Source: Desulfobacteraceae bacterium
GTDB taxonomy: Bacteria; Desulfobacterota; Desulfobacteria; Desulfobacterales; UBA11574
NCBI GenBank assembly: GCA_029857875.1
Contig: JAOUGB010000032.1
Span: 1-11,303, forward strand
DNA length: 11,303 nt
Reading direction: 5' to 3'
In this document: positions 1 to 6,005 of the stretch, piece by piece
Numbering within the stretch: position 1 is the stretch's first letter
Layout of the letters: each line of letters opens with the position of its first letter
Notes under the pieces: model-generated
Told to the model about the DNA's origin: nothing
Database searches by the model: none
Seen by the model: the letters and a program-made list of their open reading frames with translations, nothing else
Translations under genes and position numbers: made by a program

Positions 1-248
1 CCTTCAGCGCGAGGGCGGGCTTCATTAACATTAAGGCTTCGGCCTTTCAAATCCTTCCCATTCAAGCCTTCGATTGCAGACTGTGCTTCAGATTTAGCAG
101 GCATCTCCACAAATCCAAACCCTTTTGATCTGCCAGTGTAATTGTCCTTTATAATTTTGACGGTATCGACCCCTCCAAAAACCCCAAAAGCCTCTTTTAA
201 ATCCTCTTCGGTCACCTCGTACGATAAATTCCCAACGTAAATATTCAT
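1..248 (-). CDS. RRM-domain RNA-binding protein, 3' end cut by the window
   Basis: The visible 82 codons form nearly a whole RNA recognition motif. RNP2 is IYVGNL (residues 3-8) and RNP1 is SKGFGFVEM (about 41-49), inside the usual beta-alpha-beta-beta-alpha-beta pattern ending in LNVNEARPR. Small single-RRM proteins of this type in bacteria bind single-stranded RNA in the cytoplasm and are often linked to cold or stress responses; that is family knowledge, not shown here. The ATG at 248 is supported by AGGAG about 7 nt upstream. The frame is still open at position 1; bacterial members usually end in a short Gly/Arg-rich tail, which would lie outside the window. The 177 bp upstream (249-425) hold no gene and should contain its promoter. 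Confidence 0.93.
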   Translation of the reverse strand, partial: MNIYVGNLSYEVTEEDLKEAFGVFGGVDTVKIIKDNYTGRSKGFGFVEMPAKSEAQSAIEGLNGKDLKGRSLNVNEARPRAE

Positions 249-425
249 CCTGATCTCCTTCTAATAAAGATAATTTTAAAGGTTAATTTTCTTGACATTT
301 AAGACTTTTATCAATTTTTTATTACTGCAAATTACGTTTGTAAATGGTAAGCATTCTGGCTTTCGATTTTTCCAAGATAATGTAGAAGTTAACAAATCAG
401 CTTACAATATTTCTCTTAAAGATTC

Positions 426-1076
426 TTACACTATTAATGCAGGAAGCATAATTTCTTCCAGTTGCTTTCTTTGCTTTTCAAAGCTCTCTCTGTCTTTTAC
501 TCTATCAAATTTGATCATTTCTCCAAAACGAAGAAACACCTTACTAAAGGGTTTTGGCAGAAGAAATTTATCCCAGCTGTTGAAATACCACCCTTTTTCT
601 GCAGAAACAGAAAGAGGAACGATTACGGCATTGGCAGCATGTGCCAAACGGATTACTCCAGCCTTAACAATACCTGAAGGCCCTTTAGGTCCATCTATAA
701 TATGGGCTGCAAGTTTTTTCTCCTTTAAATTAGTAATCATTTTCTTTAAAGCCTCCATCCCACCTTTTGAAGAAGAACCCCGAACTGGATTCCAGCCATT
801 ACGCAAAGCCATCTTGGCTACTATTTCACCGTCTCTACTCTGACTAATCATGATACTTGGATTGAAGGTCTTATATTTTTTAAAAGGACGAATAGCAGAA
901 AAAAATTGCTGATGCCAAGTGCAAAGCAAAACGACACCTCCATTTCTTCTATAATCCATCCAGTCTTTATCATTTTCAATCTTTAAACGAAATGTCCACG
1001 AATAACATAGAATTAATCTATAAAAAAAAGAAATGAACGCTTCTGACGAAAGAAAACGATATAGCTTTATTCGCAA
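426..1076 (-). CDS. DUF374/LPLAT-family lysophospholipid acyltransferase-like protein
   Basis: The 216-residue protein has the layout of the DUF374 branch of the lysophospholipid acyltransferase superfamily. Seen motifs are TWHQQFF (53-59, holding the presumed catalytic His55), SRDGE (80-84), RGSSSKGG (99-106) and DGPKGP (128-133). The family acylates lipid or lipid A-type acceptors at the inner membrane; the acceptor here is unknown. A weakly hydrophobic stretch at 12-30 may anchor it. The length is normal for DUF374. The start is TTG, with AGGAG 9 nt upstream and an in-frame TAG at 1089-1091. The only other option is a rare ATT one codon earlier, so TTG is preferred. It lies between two small RNA-binding protein genes on the same strand, 63 bp downstream of the cold-shock gene. 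Confidence 0.88.
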   Translation of the reverse strand: MRIKLYRFLSSEAFISFFYRLILCYSWTFRLKIENDKDWMDYRRNGGVVLLCTWHQQFFSAIRPFKKYKTFNPSIMISQSRDGEIVAKMALRNGWNPVRGSSSKGGMEALKKMITNLKEKKLAAHIIDGPKGPSGIVKAGVIRLAHAANAVIVPLSVSAEKGWYFNSWDKFLLPKPFSKVFLRFGEMIKFDRVKDRESFEKQRKQLEEIMLPALIV

Positions 1077-1139
1077 AATGGTGAACTCCTAATTGCTATA
1101 GGTAAGTATTAAAATAGAAAAGTATTGTTCGTTTCCAAA

Positions 1140-1346
1140 TTAATAGGATTTGAGAGGCTGTAAGTTGATGGCTTGTTTGCCTTTAGAGGTTTCTTTTAAT
1201 TCAAAAGATACAGGGTCACCCTTTTGTAAACCGAAATGCCCAAACTCCTTGATGCCCGATTTATGAACAAAAACAACCCCATATTCTTCAGTGTGTATGA
1301 AACCATAGCCTTTTTTTTCACTGTACGATTTGACATAACCTTCCAT
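1140..1346 (-). CDS. Cold-shock-domain (CspA-like) protein, divergent
   Basis: A 68-residue single cold-shock domain of normal length. RNP1 is KGYGFI (12-17) and RNP2 is VVFVH (24-28); the later strand QKGDPVSFEL and the ending GKQAINLQP also follow the family pattern. Such proteins bind single-stranded RNA or DNA and act as RNA chaperones in the cytoplasm. It is divergent: the usual KWFN after the first strand is KSYS here, and the Phe that normally follows FVH is Lys, so part of the aromatic nucleic-acid-binding face is missing. The start ATG is preceded by purine-rich AAGGAAAGGAAG. The same strand carries an acyltransferase gene and an RRM gene downstream. Regulation may involve the long non-coding stretch upstream. 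Confidence 0.9.
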   Translation of the reverse strand: MEGYVKSYSEKKGYGFIHTEEYGVVFVHKSGIKEFGHFGLQKGDPVSFELKETSKGKQAINLQPLKSY

Positions 1347-2020
1347 CTAATTTTCTTCCTTTCCTTTGATCTTGTGCAAATGCTCAGGAGGTCACTTTGA
1401 AGGAAGGCCCAAAAAAGACAGGTTCTTTGGACAAGCTCCAAAATAAATATCAGAAATATACACAAGTAGTGAGTGGTAGCGTCAGTTATGACCTAAATTA
1501 ATCCATTCCTAATAATAAGTCAATAGTTTGACCGGAAAATAATCCAGTTTTTGGTTATGAATGATAGTTGTGATGGATCTGGATCCGTAATCAAAGACTG
1601 ACGGGATTGAAACGTCGGGAAAAATAAGGTCTCGGCTTGCTGTTGCGCTTATATATTTTTTGCACAAGTTTCGCACCCTTAATTTTAAGCAATGCGAATA
1701 CAGCGGAGCAGGCCGGATAGTTTTTTTTAAAGTAAAATCATATAAATGCGATGGTTAAACAGGAAAAAGCAGTAGGGCACCGGATAAGGCACAAATAAGA
1801 TTTAACATTCATATATCCATATGATTTATTGATATAAAGATTAATTTGAATTTTGGTGCTGTCCTGAAAAAGGGCGGGGATGAAAGCGTCCGGCAAATGA
1901 TCATTACAGCCTGCTGATCAACGCTCATCATTCCCCGCCTATACCTCAATCGGTCGTAAACAAAAAGGTGTAAATATATTAATTGAGTTTATATTACCGG
2001 AATGCCTGTTCAAAGGCACC
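1347..2020. other. 674-bp non-coding stretch: possible cold-shock leader plus downstream end of the vWA operon
   Basis: I see no convincing gene on either strand. The half near 1346 probably holds the cold-shock gene's promoter and leader. On the minus strand TTGACT (1518-1523) lies 17 nt from a weak -10 TAATTT (1495-1500), which would give a leader of about 140 nt. Near its start, TGACGCTAC (about 1476-1484) resembles the enterobacterial cold box TGACGTAC with one extra base. This match is weak. The half near 2020 holds the strong hairpin at 1867-1940, listed separately, and a small TGCCT/AGGCA hairpin at 2003-2018 just after the vWA stop. A short AT-rich palindrome lies at 1809-1824. No tRNA, array or insertion sequence was seen. 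Confidence 0.4.
1867..1940 (-). terminator. Probable intrinsic terminator of the vWA operon
   Basis: A long imperfect hairpin. GGCGGGGA (1873-1880) pairs with 1932-1939, TGA (1881-1883) with 1928-1930, AGCGT (1885-1889) with ACGCT (1921-1925), and an inner TGATCA (1898-1903) with 1915-1920 around an 11-nt loop. Read on the minus strand the GC-rich base is followed by CTTTTTC (1866-1872), the layout of a Rho-independent terminator. It lies about 80 bp beyond the stop of the vWA gene. The 5-T tract is short and the stem unusually long, so a structured small RNA or processing site is an alternative. Confidence 0.5.
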
Positions 2021-2671
2021 CTACCCCTTTGCTAAGATGTTATCGAGCCGCTCCAGGTCATTTATTACCCGCCACGTGCCACCACCCTTTTCTGCCTTTT
2101 CCCGCCACTGCTCGACGCGGGCCAAATAACTCTTCGGATCCTGATTGTCGGCACGCAGTTTGGTCACGTTAAGTGCAATGATATGGAACCCGGACAGTTC
2201 AAACGGAACATCCCTTACATACCCCTGGGCCAGTTCTTCCTGAAGATCTGAAAATACCAGAATGTATTTATTGGCAGATCCGGATTCATTCAGATACTCA
2301 ATGGCCTGAAGCAAGCCACCGGAGATATCGGTATATCTGCTTTGTCGAACACCTGTTACAAACGAACTGACTTTGTTTTTAAAAGCGCGCTTCTGGTTAT
2401 TGGCCACTGACGGTCGGGCGTCAAATGTGACCTTGGCGACAATGTCTTTTTCACTGAAACTGCCGGTATCGATGCATCCCACAGCCATAGTGTCCCCGGG
2501 CTGTAACGTACCCAGAAGGTAGTTGATGATCAAACGGGCTTTATTCAACTCCACAGCATAGGTTCCCGATGTATCCAGCAGCATGTAGACCCCTTTTGCA
2601 CGGTTCGATTGTTGTGAACAGCCGGTCAAAAGGATTAAAAATCCGATGAGCCAAAATCGAAAAGATTTCAT
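2021..2671 (-). CDS. von Willebrand factor A-domain lipoprotein
   Basis: A 216-residue lipoprotein. A basic start and hydrophobic stretch lead into the lipobox LTGC (15-18), so after lipidation Cys18 would be the first residue and the protein would sit in the envelope. The rest is one vWA domain with an apparently complete metal-ion-dependent adhesion site: DTSGT (33-37, the DxSxS-type motif with Thr in the last place), Thr114 in YTD, and Asp142 in FSDLQ. vWA domains usually bind a protein partner through this metal site; the partner here is unknown. The start ATG has AAGGAG 8 nt upstream, located inside the previous gene, and overlaps its stop as ATGA, so translation is probably coupled. It is the last gene of the riboswitch-led operon. 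Confidence 0.88.
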   Translation of the reverse strand: MKSFRFWLIGFLILLTGCSQQSNRAKGVYMLLDTSGTYAVELNKARLIINYLLGTLQPGDTMAVGCIDTGSFSEKDIVAKVTFDARPSVANNQKRAFKNKVSSFVTGVRQSRYTDISGGLLQAIEYLNESGSANKYILVFSDLQEELAQGYVRDVPFELSGFHIIALNVTKLRADNQDPKSYLARVEQWREKAEKGGGTWRVINDLERLDNILAKG

Positions 2672-3249
2672 TTTGCCATCTCCTTGTTCTCGGCCAGTGG
2701 ATCCACAACGGGCATGGTCCCCGAGCCGATCGTCTTCTCTTTATCTGCGGCGTTGTCTTTGGTTTGAGTCCGAAACAGGCTCTGGGTCACAACCCCCTCC
2801 AGCCAAAGCGCCGGAAAAATAACCAGATCGTATAGGTTTATCATAAACCTCCCGGTGTAGTACCCAAGCTGGCCGATCAGTCGCAATGCAAAGGCCAAAG
2901 AACGAAGCATCCATGCAGCGATTATGCCCAAAATGGTTCGGGCAGATGCCACAAAGGATTCCAAAGGTATGGCCACAAAGGTGAGGATAAACGGCAAAAT
3001 AAAACCCATCACCATCTGTCCAACAGTTGGGATCACACTGCCGGCTACGGAACTGGGCGCAACACCTGCCAGGCTCTGACGCAATGCCTCCATATCACCT
3101 GCAATCCGGTCGCGCATAAAGGCCAGCGCCGATTCTACACCGGCTAAAATGGCCAGCAGGCTCAAGGCGATCCAGAACAGCATCATACGCATGCGATCGT
3201 CCATGCTGCCAATGATTGGAAACAGTCGCGTGATACGCAGAGACTCCAT
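2668..3249 (-). CDS. Membrane protein, probably the C-terminal part of the upstream gene product
   Basis: I do not recognise a named family. The 193-residue frame starts with ESLRITRLFPIIG, a soluble segment normally found between membrane helices. It then has hydrophobic helices near residues 24-43, 78-103 and 104-127, an amphipathic stretch with several aromatic residues, and a polar acidic and lysine-rich C-terminus. ATG at 3249 overlaps the upstream stop (TGATG). There is no Shine-Dalgarno sequence before it, unlike the genes on either side. Reading back through TTG at 3252 joins the upstream frame at a six-T run with a -1 shift, giving a single chain of about 497 residues that runs straight through a membrane helix. 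I think it is one split protein, or one made by frameshifting, rather than an independent gene. Its role is unknown. Confidence 0.75.
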   Translation of the reverse strand: MESLRITRLFPIIGSMDDRMRMMLFWIALSLLAILAGVESALAFMRDRIAGDMEALRQSLAGVAPSSVAGSVIPTVGQMVMGFILPFILTFVAIPLESFVASARTILGIIAAWMLRSLAFALRLIGQLGYYTGRFMINLYDLVIFPALWLEGVVTQSLFRTQTKDNAADKEKTIGSGTMPVVDPLAENKEMAK

Positions 3250-4160
3250 CAAAAAATACCGGTACAGATTTCGAGGCAGATAATTACCAAACCGGCTATA
3301 TTTGACGTCTTGTACGGGCCGATATAGCTGGCACCGCCCACCATTTCGGACATCGGCAGAGCGATTAGATTAAAATTAATTATGGCGCCGCCGAGAGCGA
3401 TCATAAGAACAGCGCCGGAAATAAAAAACTGAGTCAGCGAAGAGGAAGAAAGCGTTCGCATGGCCGTGTCGGTCTGTTCGCGGATCTGTTCATAGTTGTC
3501 CATGTAACGATCGATCCGTTTTGCCCGAAAGTTCAAATCAGACAAGGATTTATTCAAACTGCCGAGGGTCTTTTTTATGCCGCGCACTAGGGGCAGCATT
3601 CGATTGAGGATCGCATGACGTTTGGAAGCATCCACACGGTGCTGTTCGAGCGCTTTTATGTGCTGTTCGGATAAAGTCTGATGAATGTCATCCAGCATAT
3701 TGCCGACAATAGGGTCATTGCTGGGTCGAATGCTCGCAATCGCTTTAATGACCTTAACCCAGTCAGGCAGCGTCTGAGGAATTTCAACGCTATTTTGGTA
3801 GTCTTCGTCCAGTTTGACGAGGCCCTCGTTCAACTGGCGATGAACCTGAGGATACCCCTCCAGGTCTCGTTGTACCGCAGTGCTGATACGTTCAAACTCC
3901 CTTTCCACACAACGTTCGGCATGTTGCCGCCCGACACTGAGCAATACATCCCGGTTTCGATCGTTCAGGCGCTTTTCAGCCAGTTTGACTGAAGTAGCAA
4001 AAAGCCGCATGCTATTTCGAATAATCAGGCTAAAAGATGCCAGGCAGCGATGACTCGGTTTACGCGCCAAATACATGGCTGCAAGGATTAAAATGATCCA
4101 TATGAAGGTGGAAAGAAAGGGGCTGGCGGTAATCGTTGGTAAGAATCCGGCGGTTGTCAT
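3249..4160 (-). CDS. Coiled-coil membrane protein of unknown function, riboswitch-controlled
   Basis: A 303-residue protein I cannot assign to a known family. It has an N-terminal membrane helix (about 13-32), then a long charged, mostly helical cytoplasmic or periplasmic region (about 60-240) rich in Glu, Arg, Gln and Lys and likely to form coiled coil. A second helix follows (about 245-267), and a third begins at 286 but is cut off by the stop after GIF. The start at 4160 is chosen because GGGAGGTG sits 5 nt upstream; a GTG 11 codons earlier has no such site. It is the first gene after the cyclic-di-GMP riboswitch and terminator. The stop overlaps the next frame in TGATG at a T6 run, and the half-made last helix suggests that the natural product continues into the next gene. 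Confidence 0.82.
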   Translation of the reverse strand: MTTAGFLPTITASPFLSTFIWIILILAAMYLARKPSHRCLASFSLIIRNSMRLFATSVKLAEKRLNDRNRDVLLSVGRQHAERCVEREFERISTAVQRDLEGYPQVHRQLNEGLVKLDEDYQNSVEIPQTLPDWVKVIKAIASIRPSNDPIVGNMLDDIHQTLSEQHIKALEQHRVDASKRHAILNRMLPLVRGIKKTLGSLNKSLSDLNFRAKRIDRYMDNYEQIREQTDTAMRTLSSSSLTQFFISGAVLMIALGGAIINFNLIALPMSEMVGGASYIGPYKTSNIAGLVIICLEICTGIF

Positions 4161-4225
4161 GAAACACCTCCCTTTGTTTGAGTTATACACCACGGGAGGT
4201 CAGCTCATTTGCCGATGAACTTCTG

Positions 4226-4267
4226 AAAATAGAAAACGCCTAAGTACCTAATTGTATGAAGGCGTTT
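4226..4267 (-). terminator. Riboswitch expression-platform intrinsic terminator
   Basis: On the minus strand AAACGCCT (4260-4267) pairs perfectly with AGGCGTTT (4234-4241) around an 18-nt loop and is followed by the U-rich tract TTTTCTATTTTC (4225-4236). It begins only 3 nt after the aptamer's closing helix and lies 66 bp before the first gene of the operon, where a transcription-attenuating expression platform would be. Six loop bases, GGTACT (4243-4248), can pair with GGTACC (4271-4276) at the aptamer's 3' edge, suggesting an antiterminator alternative. Confidence 0.8.
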
Positions 4268-4270
4268 GCT

Positions 4271-4365
4271 GGTACCTTTCGGTAGCCCGGCTATCATGGC
4301 CTTTGGAGCTTTTGACCCGTGGCTTTGCGTCACTGCCTTTCGACAGCTTTGCCCTTTCGTTGGTA
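4271..4365 (-). promoter_or_regulatory. Class I cyclic-di-GMP riboswitch aptamer (GEMM-I)
   Basis: The minus strand carries the conserved GEMM-I core in order. First comes GGGCAAAGC, then helix CTGTC/GGCAG capped by a GAAA tetraloop (about 4334-4347), then GTGACGCAAAGCC (about 4321-4333). A spacer leads to the second arm containing TAGCCGGGCTACC (about 4282-4294), which matches the tetraloop-receptor side. A closing helix can form from TACC (4362-4365) and GGTA (4273-4276). By alignment to the Vibrio cholerae Vc2 aptamer, the two ligand-contacting positions appear as G (before CAAA) and C (in CTACC), which favours cyclic di-GMP over the cAMP-GMP variant. Known members control motility, surface and envelope genes. 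Here it precedes the membrane protein/vWA operon, with a promoter just upstream and a terminator just downstream. Confidence 0.92.
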
Positions 4366-4383
4366 TAATTATTATTGCGATGT

Positions 4384-4412
4384 ATGATAGAACACTTCGA
4401 AGACGAAGTCAA
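4384..4412 (-). promoter_or_regulatory. Sigma70-type promoter of the riboswitch operon
   Basis: On the minus strand a -35 TTGACT (4407-4412) and a -10 TATCAT (4384-4389) each match consensus at five of six positions, with the ideal 17-nt spacer. The predicted start is near 4376-4379, about 12 nt before the aptamer's closing helix, so the transcript would begin almost directly with the riboswitch. Confidence 0.65.
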
Positions 4413-4651
4413 GAATTATAGCAATCGTCATCAGGGCAAACGCATTAGAATCCCAATAAAGAGAGAAAGTTACACGACGACGTATATTTATGACAACCAT
4501 ATATATACGAAAATTTTGGTGGTCGATTTGACTTTCGAGGCCTAAAATGATTTGCTAATAAAATCATATAATTTTATCTTGCGTGAAAATTAATGAAAAT
4601 ATTTATAACTATTAGCTAAAAGGCTGTTTTGTAAGAAAGACGAAAAAGTAT
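4413..4651. other. AT-rich intergenic region upstream of the transglycosylase gene
   Basis: No gene is seen. It must contain the plus-strand promoter of the transglycosylase gene. A perfect TATAAT lies at 4567-4572, inside a 7-bp AT palindrome (4558-4577), but no good -35 is found at the right distance. TTGACT at 4528-4533 is 33 nt too far upstream to pair with it. The riboswitch operon reads away from this region, so the two transcription units are divergent. Confidence 0.35.
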
Positions 4652-5749
4652 ATGAAAAAAACGATTTTTCTGATTTTGGCAATAGTACTGACTTTGACAT
4701 TTGAGGCTTTTGGTGCTTCGACCAATCCCTTGGATCTTCCTTCTTTGCTGACATCTGTTAAAAATATGGATTCCCTCTCCTTTTGCGGAGAACAGGTTCC
4801 CATTAAAAACCAGGAGATTCTGGAACGGCTGGAAAAGGAGCTTTTGCTGTCCCTTGGAGATCGTCCCCAGGTGATTCTCTGGTTGAAGCGCTCCCGCCGA
4901 TATCTGCCGTATATTGAAAAAATGTTGAAGGAAAACAACATGCCGGAGGATCTCAAGTATATGGCCATTGCCGAAAGCGCCCTTCTCCCCCATGCCGGCT
5001 CTAAAAAGGGGGCCATTGGATTCTGGCAGATTCTACCCGATACAGGCCGCAGGTACGGGCTGATTATTGATGATACCATGGATGAAAGACGAAATATATT
5101 TGCCTCTACCCGGGCTGCAATAGCCCATTTAAAAGCCCTTTATGAATTGATGGAGTCCTGGACCCTTTCAGCCGCTGCCTACAACATGGGTGAAGAGGGA
5201 TTGGAGGCTGAAATCATGGTTCAACACACCAGAGATTATTACCGCCTCTATTTGCCCCTTGAAACCCAGCGATTCATTTTCCGCATTCTTTCGGCCAAAC
5301 TAATTCTTTCGGAACCTGATCGATTCGGCTTTTATCTCACGGATGCAGATTATTATCCGCCTCTTGAATTCGACCGAATCAGCATCGACTGTTTTCAAGA
5401 AATTCCGCTGAGCCTTGTTGCAAAGGCGTCTAAAACGGACTTTAAAGTCATCAAGGACCTTAACCCCGAAATTCGGGGGCACTATCTCACCGAAGGCACC
5501 CATTCGATTCTGATTCCCAAAGGGGCAACTAACGGATTTACCTCGCGATATAAGAAACTGGTTAAGGAATATGAGGGAAAGCGGACGGATCGGATCTACA
5601 TCATTAAAGAGGGGGATAATCTGTCATCCATTGCCGATAAATTCGATGTGCCCCTGACGGTTCTTATTATCTGGAACCGTATAGACTTGAACAAGCCTAT
5701 CCATCCGGGAGACCGGCTGATTATTTATCCGAAAAATAAGCTGAACTAA
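4652..5749 (+). CDS. mltD: MltD-like membrane-bound/periplasmic lytic murein transglycosylase
   Basis: The 365-residue protein cleaves the MurNAc-GlcNAc bond of peptidoglycan, releasing 1,6-anhydro products in the periplasm; this follows from family. A signal peptide covers about residues 1-21, probably cut after FEAFGA; no lipobox is present, unlike E. coli MltD. The SLT domain spans about 75-225 with catalytic Glu108 in IAESAL, then GAIGFWQILPDTGRRYGL and AAAYNMG (174-180), the standard motifs. A degenerate LysM-like repeat lies at about 245-290, and a clear C-terminal LysM at 315-360 (YIIKEGDNLSSIADKF to PGDRLIIYP), which would hold it on peptidoglycan. It is shorter than the E. coli protein (about 450 residues). 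The Shine-Dalgarno is weak. It is divergent from the cyclic-di-GMP operon and convergent with the helicase gene. Confidence 0.92.
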   Translation: MKKTIFLILAIVLTLTFEAFGASTNPLDLPSLLTSVKNMDSLSFCGEQVPIKNQEILERLEKELLLSLGDRPQVILWLKRSRRYLPYIEKMLKENNMPEDLKYMAIAESALLPHAGSKKGAIGFWQILPDTGRRYGLIIDDTMDERRNIFASTRAAIAHLKALYELMESWTLSAAAYNMGEEGLEAEIMVQHTRDYYRLYLPLETQRFIFRILSAKLILSEPDRFGFYLTDADYYPPLEFDRISIDCFQEIPLSLVAKASKTDFKVIKDLNPEIRGHYLTEGTHSILIPKGATNGFTSRYKKLVKEYEGKRTDRIYIIKEGDNLSSIADKFDVPLTVLIIWNRIDLNKPIHPGDRLIIYPKNKLN

Positions 5750-5817
5750 AGTTCAGACTTTGTTAAGTGACTAAATCGTTGATTGGTTAAGCAGTTGTTA
5801 TATTGACAAAACACGAA

Positions 5818-5853
5818 ATTTGACGGGTTCGCAAAAAGTCGAATCCGTCAAAT
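5818..5853. terminator. Palindromic hairpin between convergent genes, possible terminator or dispersed repeat
   Basis: ATTTGACGGGTTCG (5818-5831) pairs with 5840-5853 over 14 bp, with one G-T wobble, around an 8-nt loop. It lies 69 bp after the transglycosylase stop and faces the helicase gene. Neither side has a strong T-run (the minus-strand side reads TTTCGTGTTTTG), so termination is plausible but not clear. A dispersed palindromic repeat is the alternative. Confidence 0.4.
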
Positions 5854-5859
5854 ATTAAA

Positions 5860-6004
5860 TAGTGTCCATCCATAAATGAGGATTTTTATTCAAGATCAAG
5901 GCATGCGAAAAAAATAACCACAGGCATATAATTGATATTCCGAGGATTATTTTTTGAGCATAACGCAGAGATTGAGCAAAAAGACCATTTATGGATGGAC
6001 ACTA
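5860..6004. mobile_element. MITE-like element with 19-bp perfect terminal inverted repeats
   Basis: The left end (5860-5878, TAGTGTCCATCCATAAATG) is the exact reverse complement of the right end (5986-6004). If the outer TA is a target duplication, the true ends are 17-bp GTGTCC... repeats flanked by TA, as for IS630/Tc1-type elements; that assignment is inference. The 107-bp interior codes for nothing and contains a nested inverted repeat, AAAAAATAA (about 5909-5917) with TTATTTTTT (5947-5955). The element ends 1 bp from the helicase stop codon and separates that gene from the hairpin at 5818-5853. No transposase is in the window, so movement would need one elsewhere. Confidence 0.7.
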
Positions 6005-6005
6005 A

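Noticed and set aside
292..843. Plus-strand open frame of 183 codons opposite the acyltransferase
   Set aside because: It is antisense to a gene with clear DUF374 motifs, has no family resemblance or ribosome site, and its composition mirrors the real gene.
1600..1615. GGGATTGAAAC resembling the 3' end of many CRISPR repeats
   Set aside because: It occurs once, with no second copy, regular spacing or cas gene nearby.
4161..4193. Upstream GTG start (4193) for the coiled-coil membrane protein
   Set aside because: No Shine-Dalgarno precedes it, whereas GGGAGGTG lies 5 nt before the ATG at 4160.
4430..4445. CAGGGCAAACGC on the plus strand, resembling the start of a second GEMM-I aptamer
   Set aside because: No GAAA-capped helix or GACGCAAAGCC follows, so the rest of the motif is absent.
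5860..6004. Reading the 19-bp inverted repeat as a bidirectional terminator
   Set aside because: The 107-nt distance between the arms and lack of T-runs do not fit termination; a MITE-like element explains it better.
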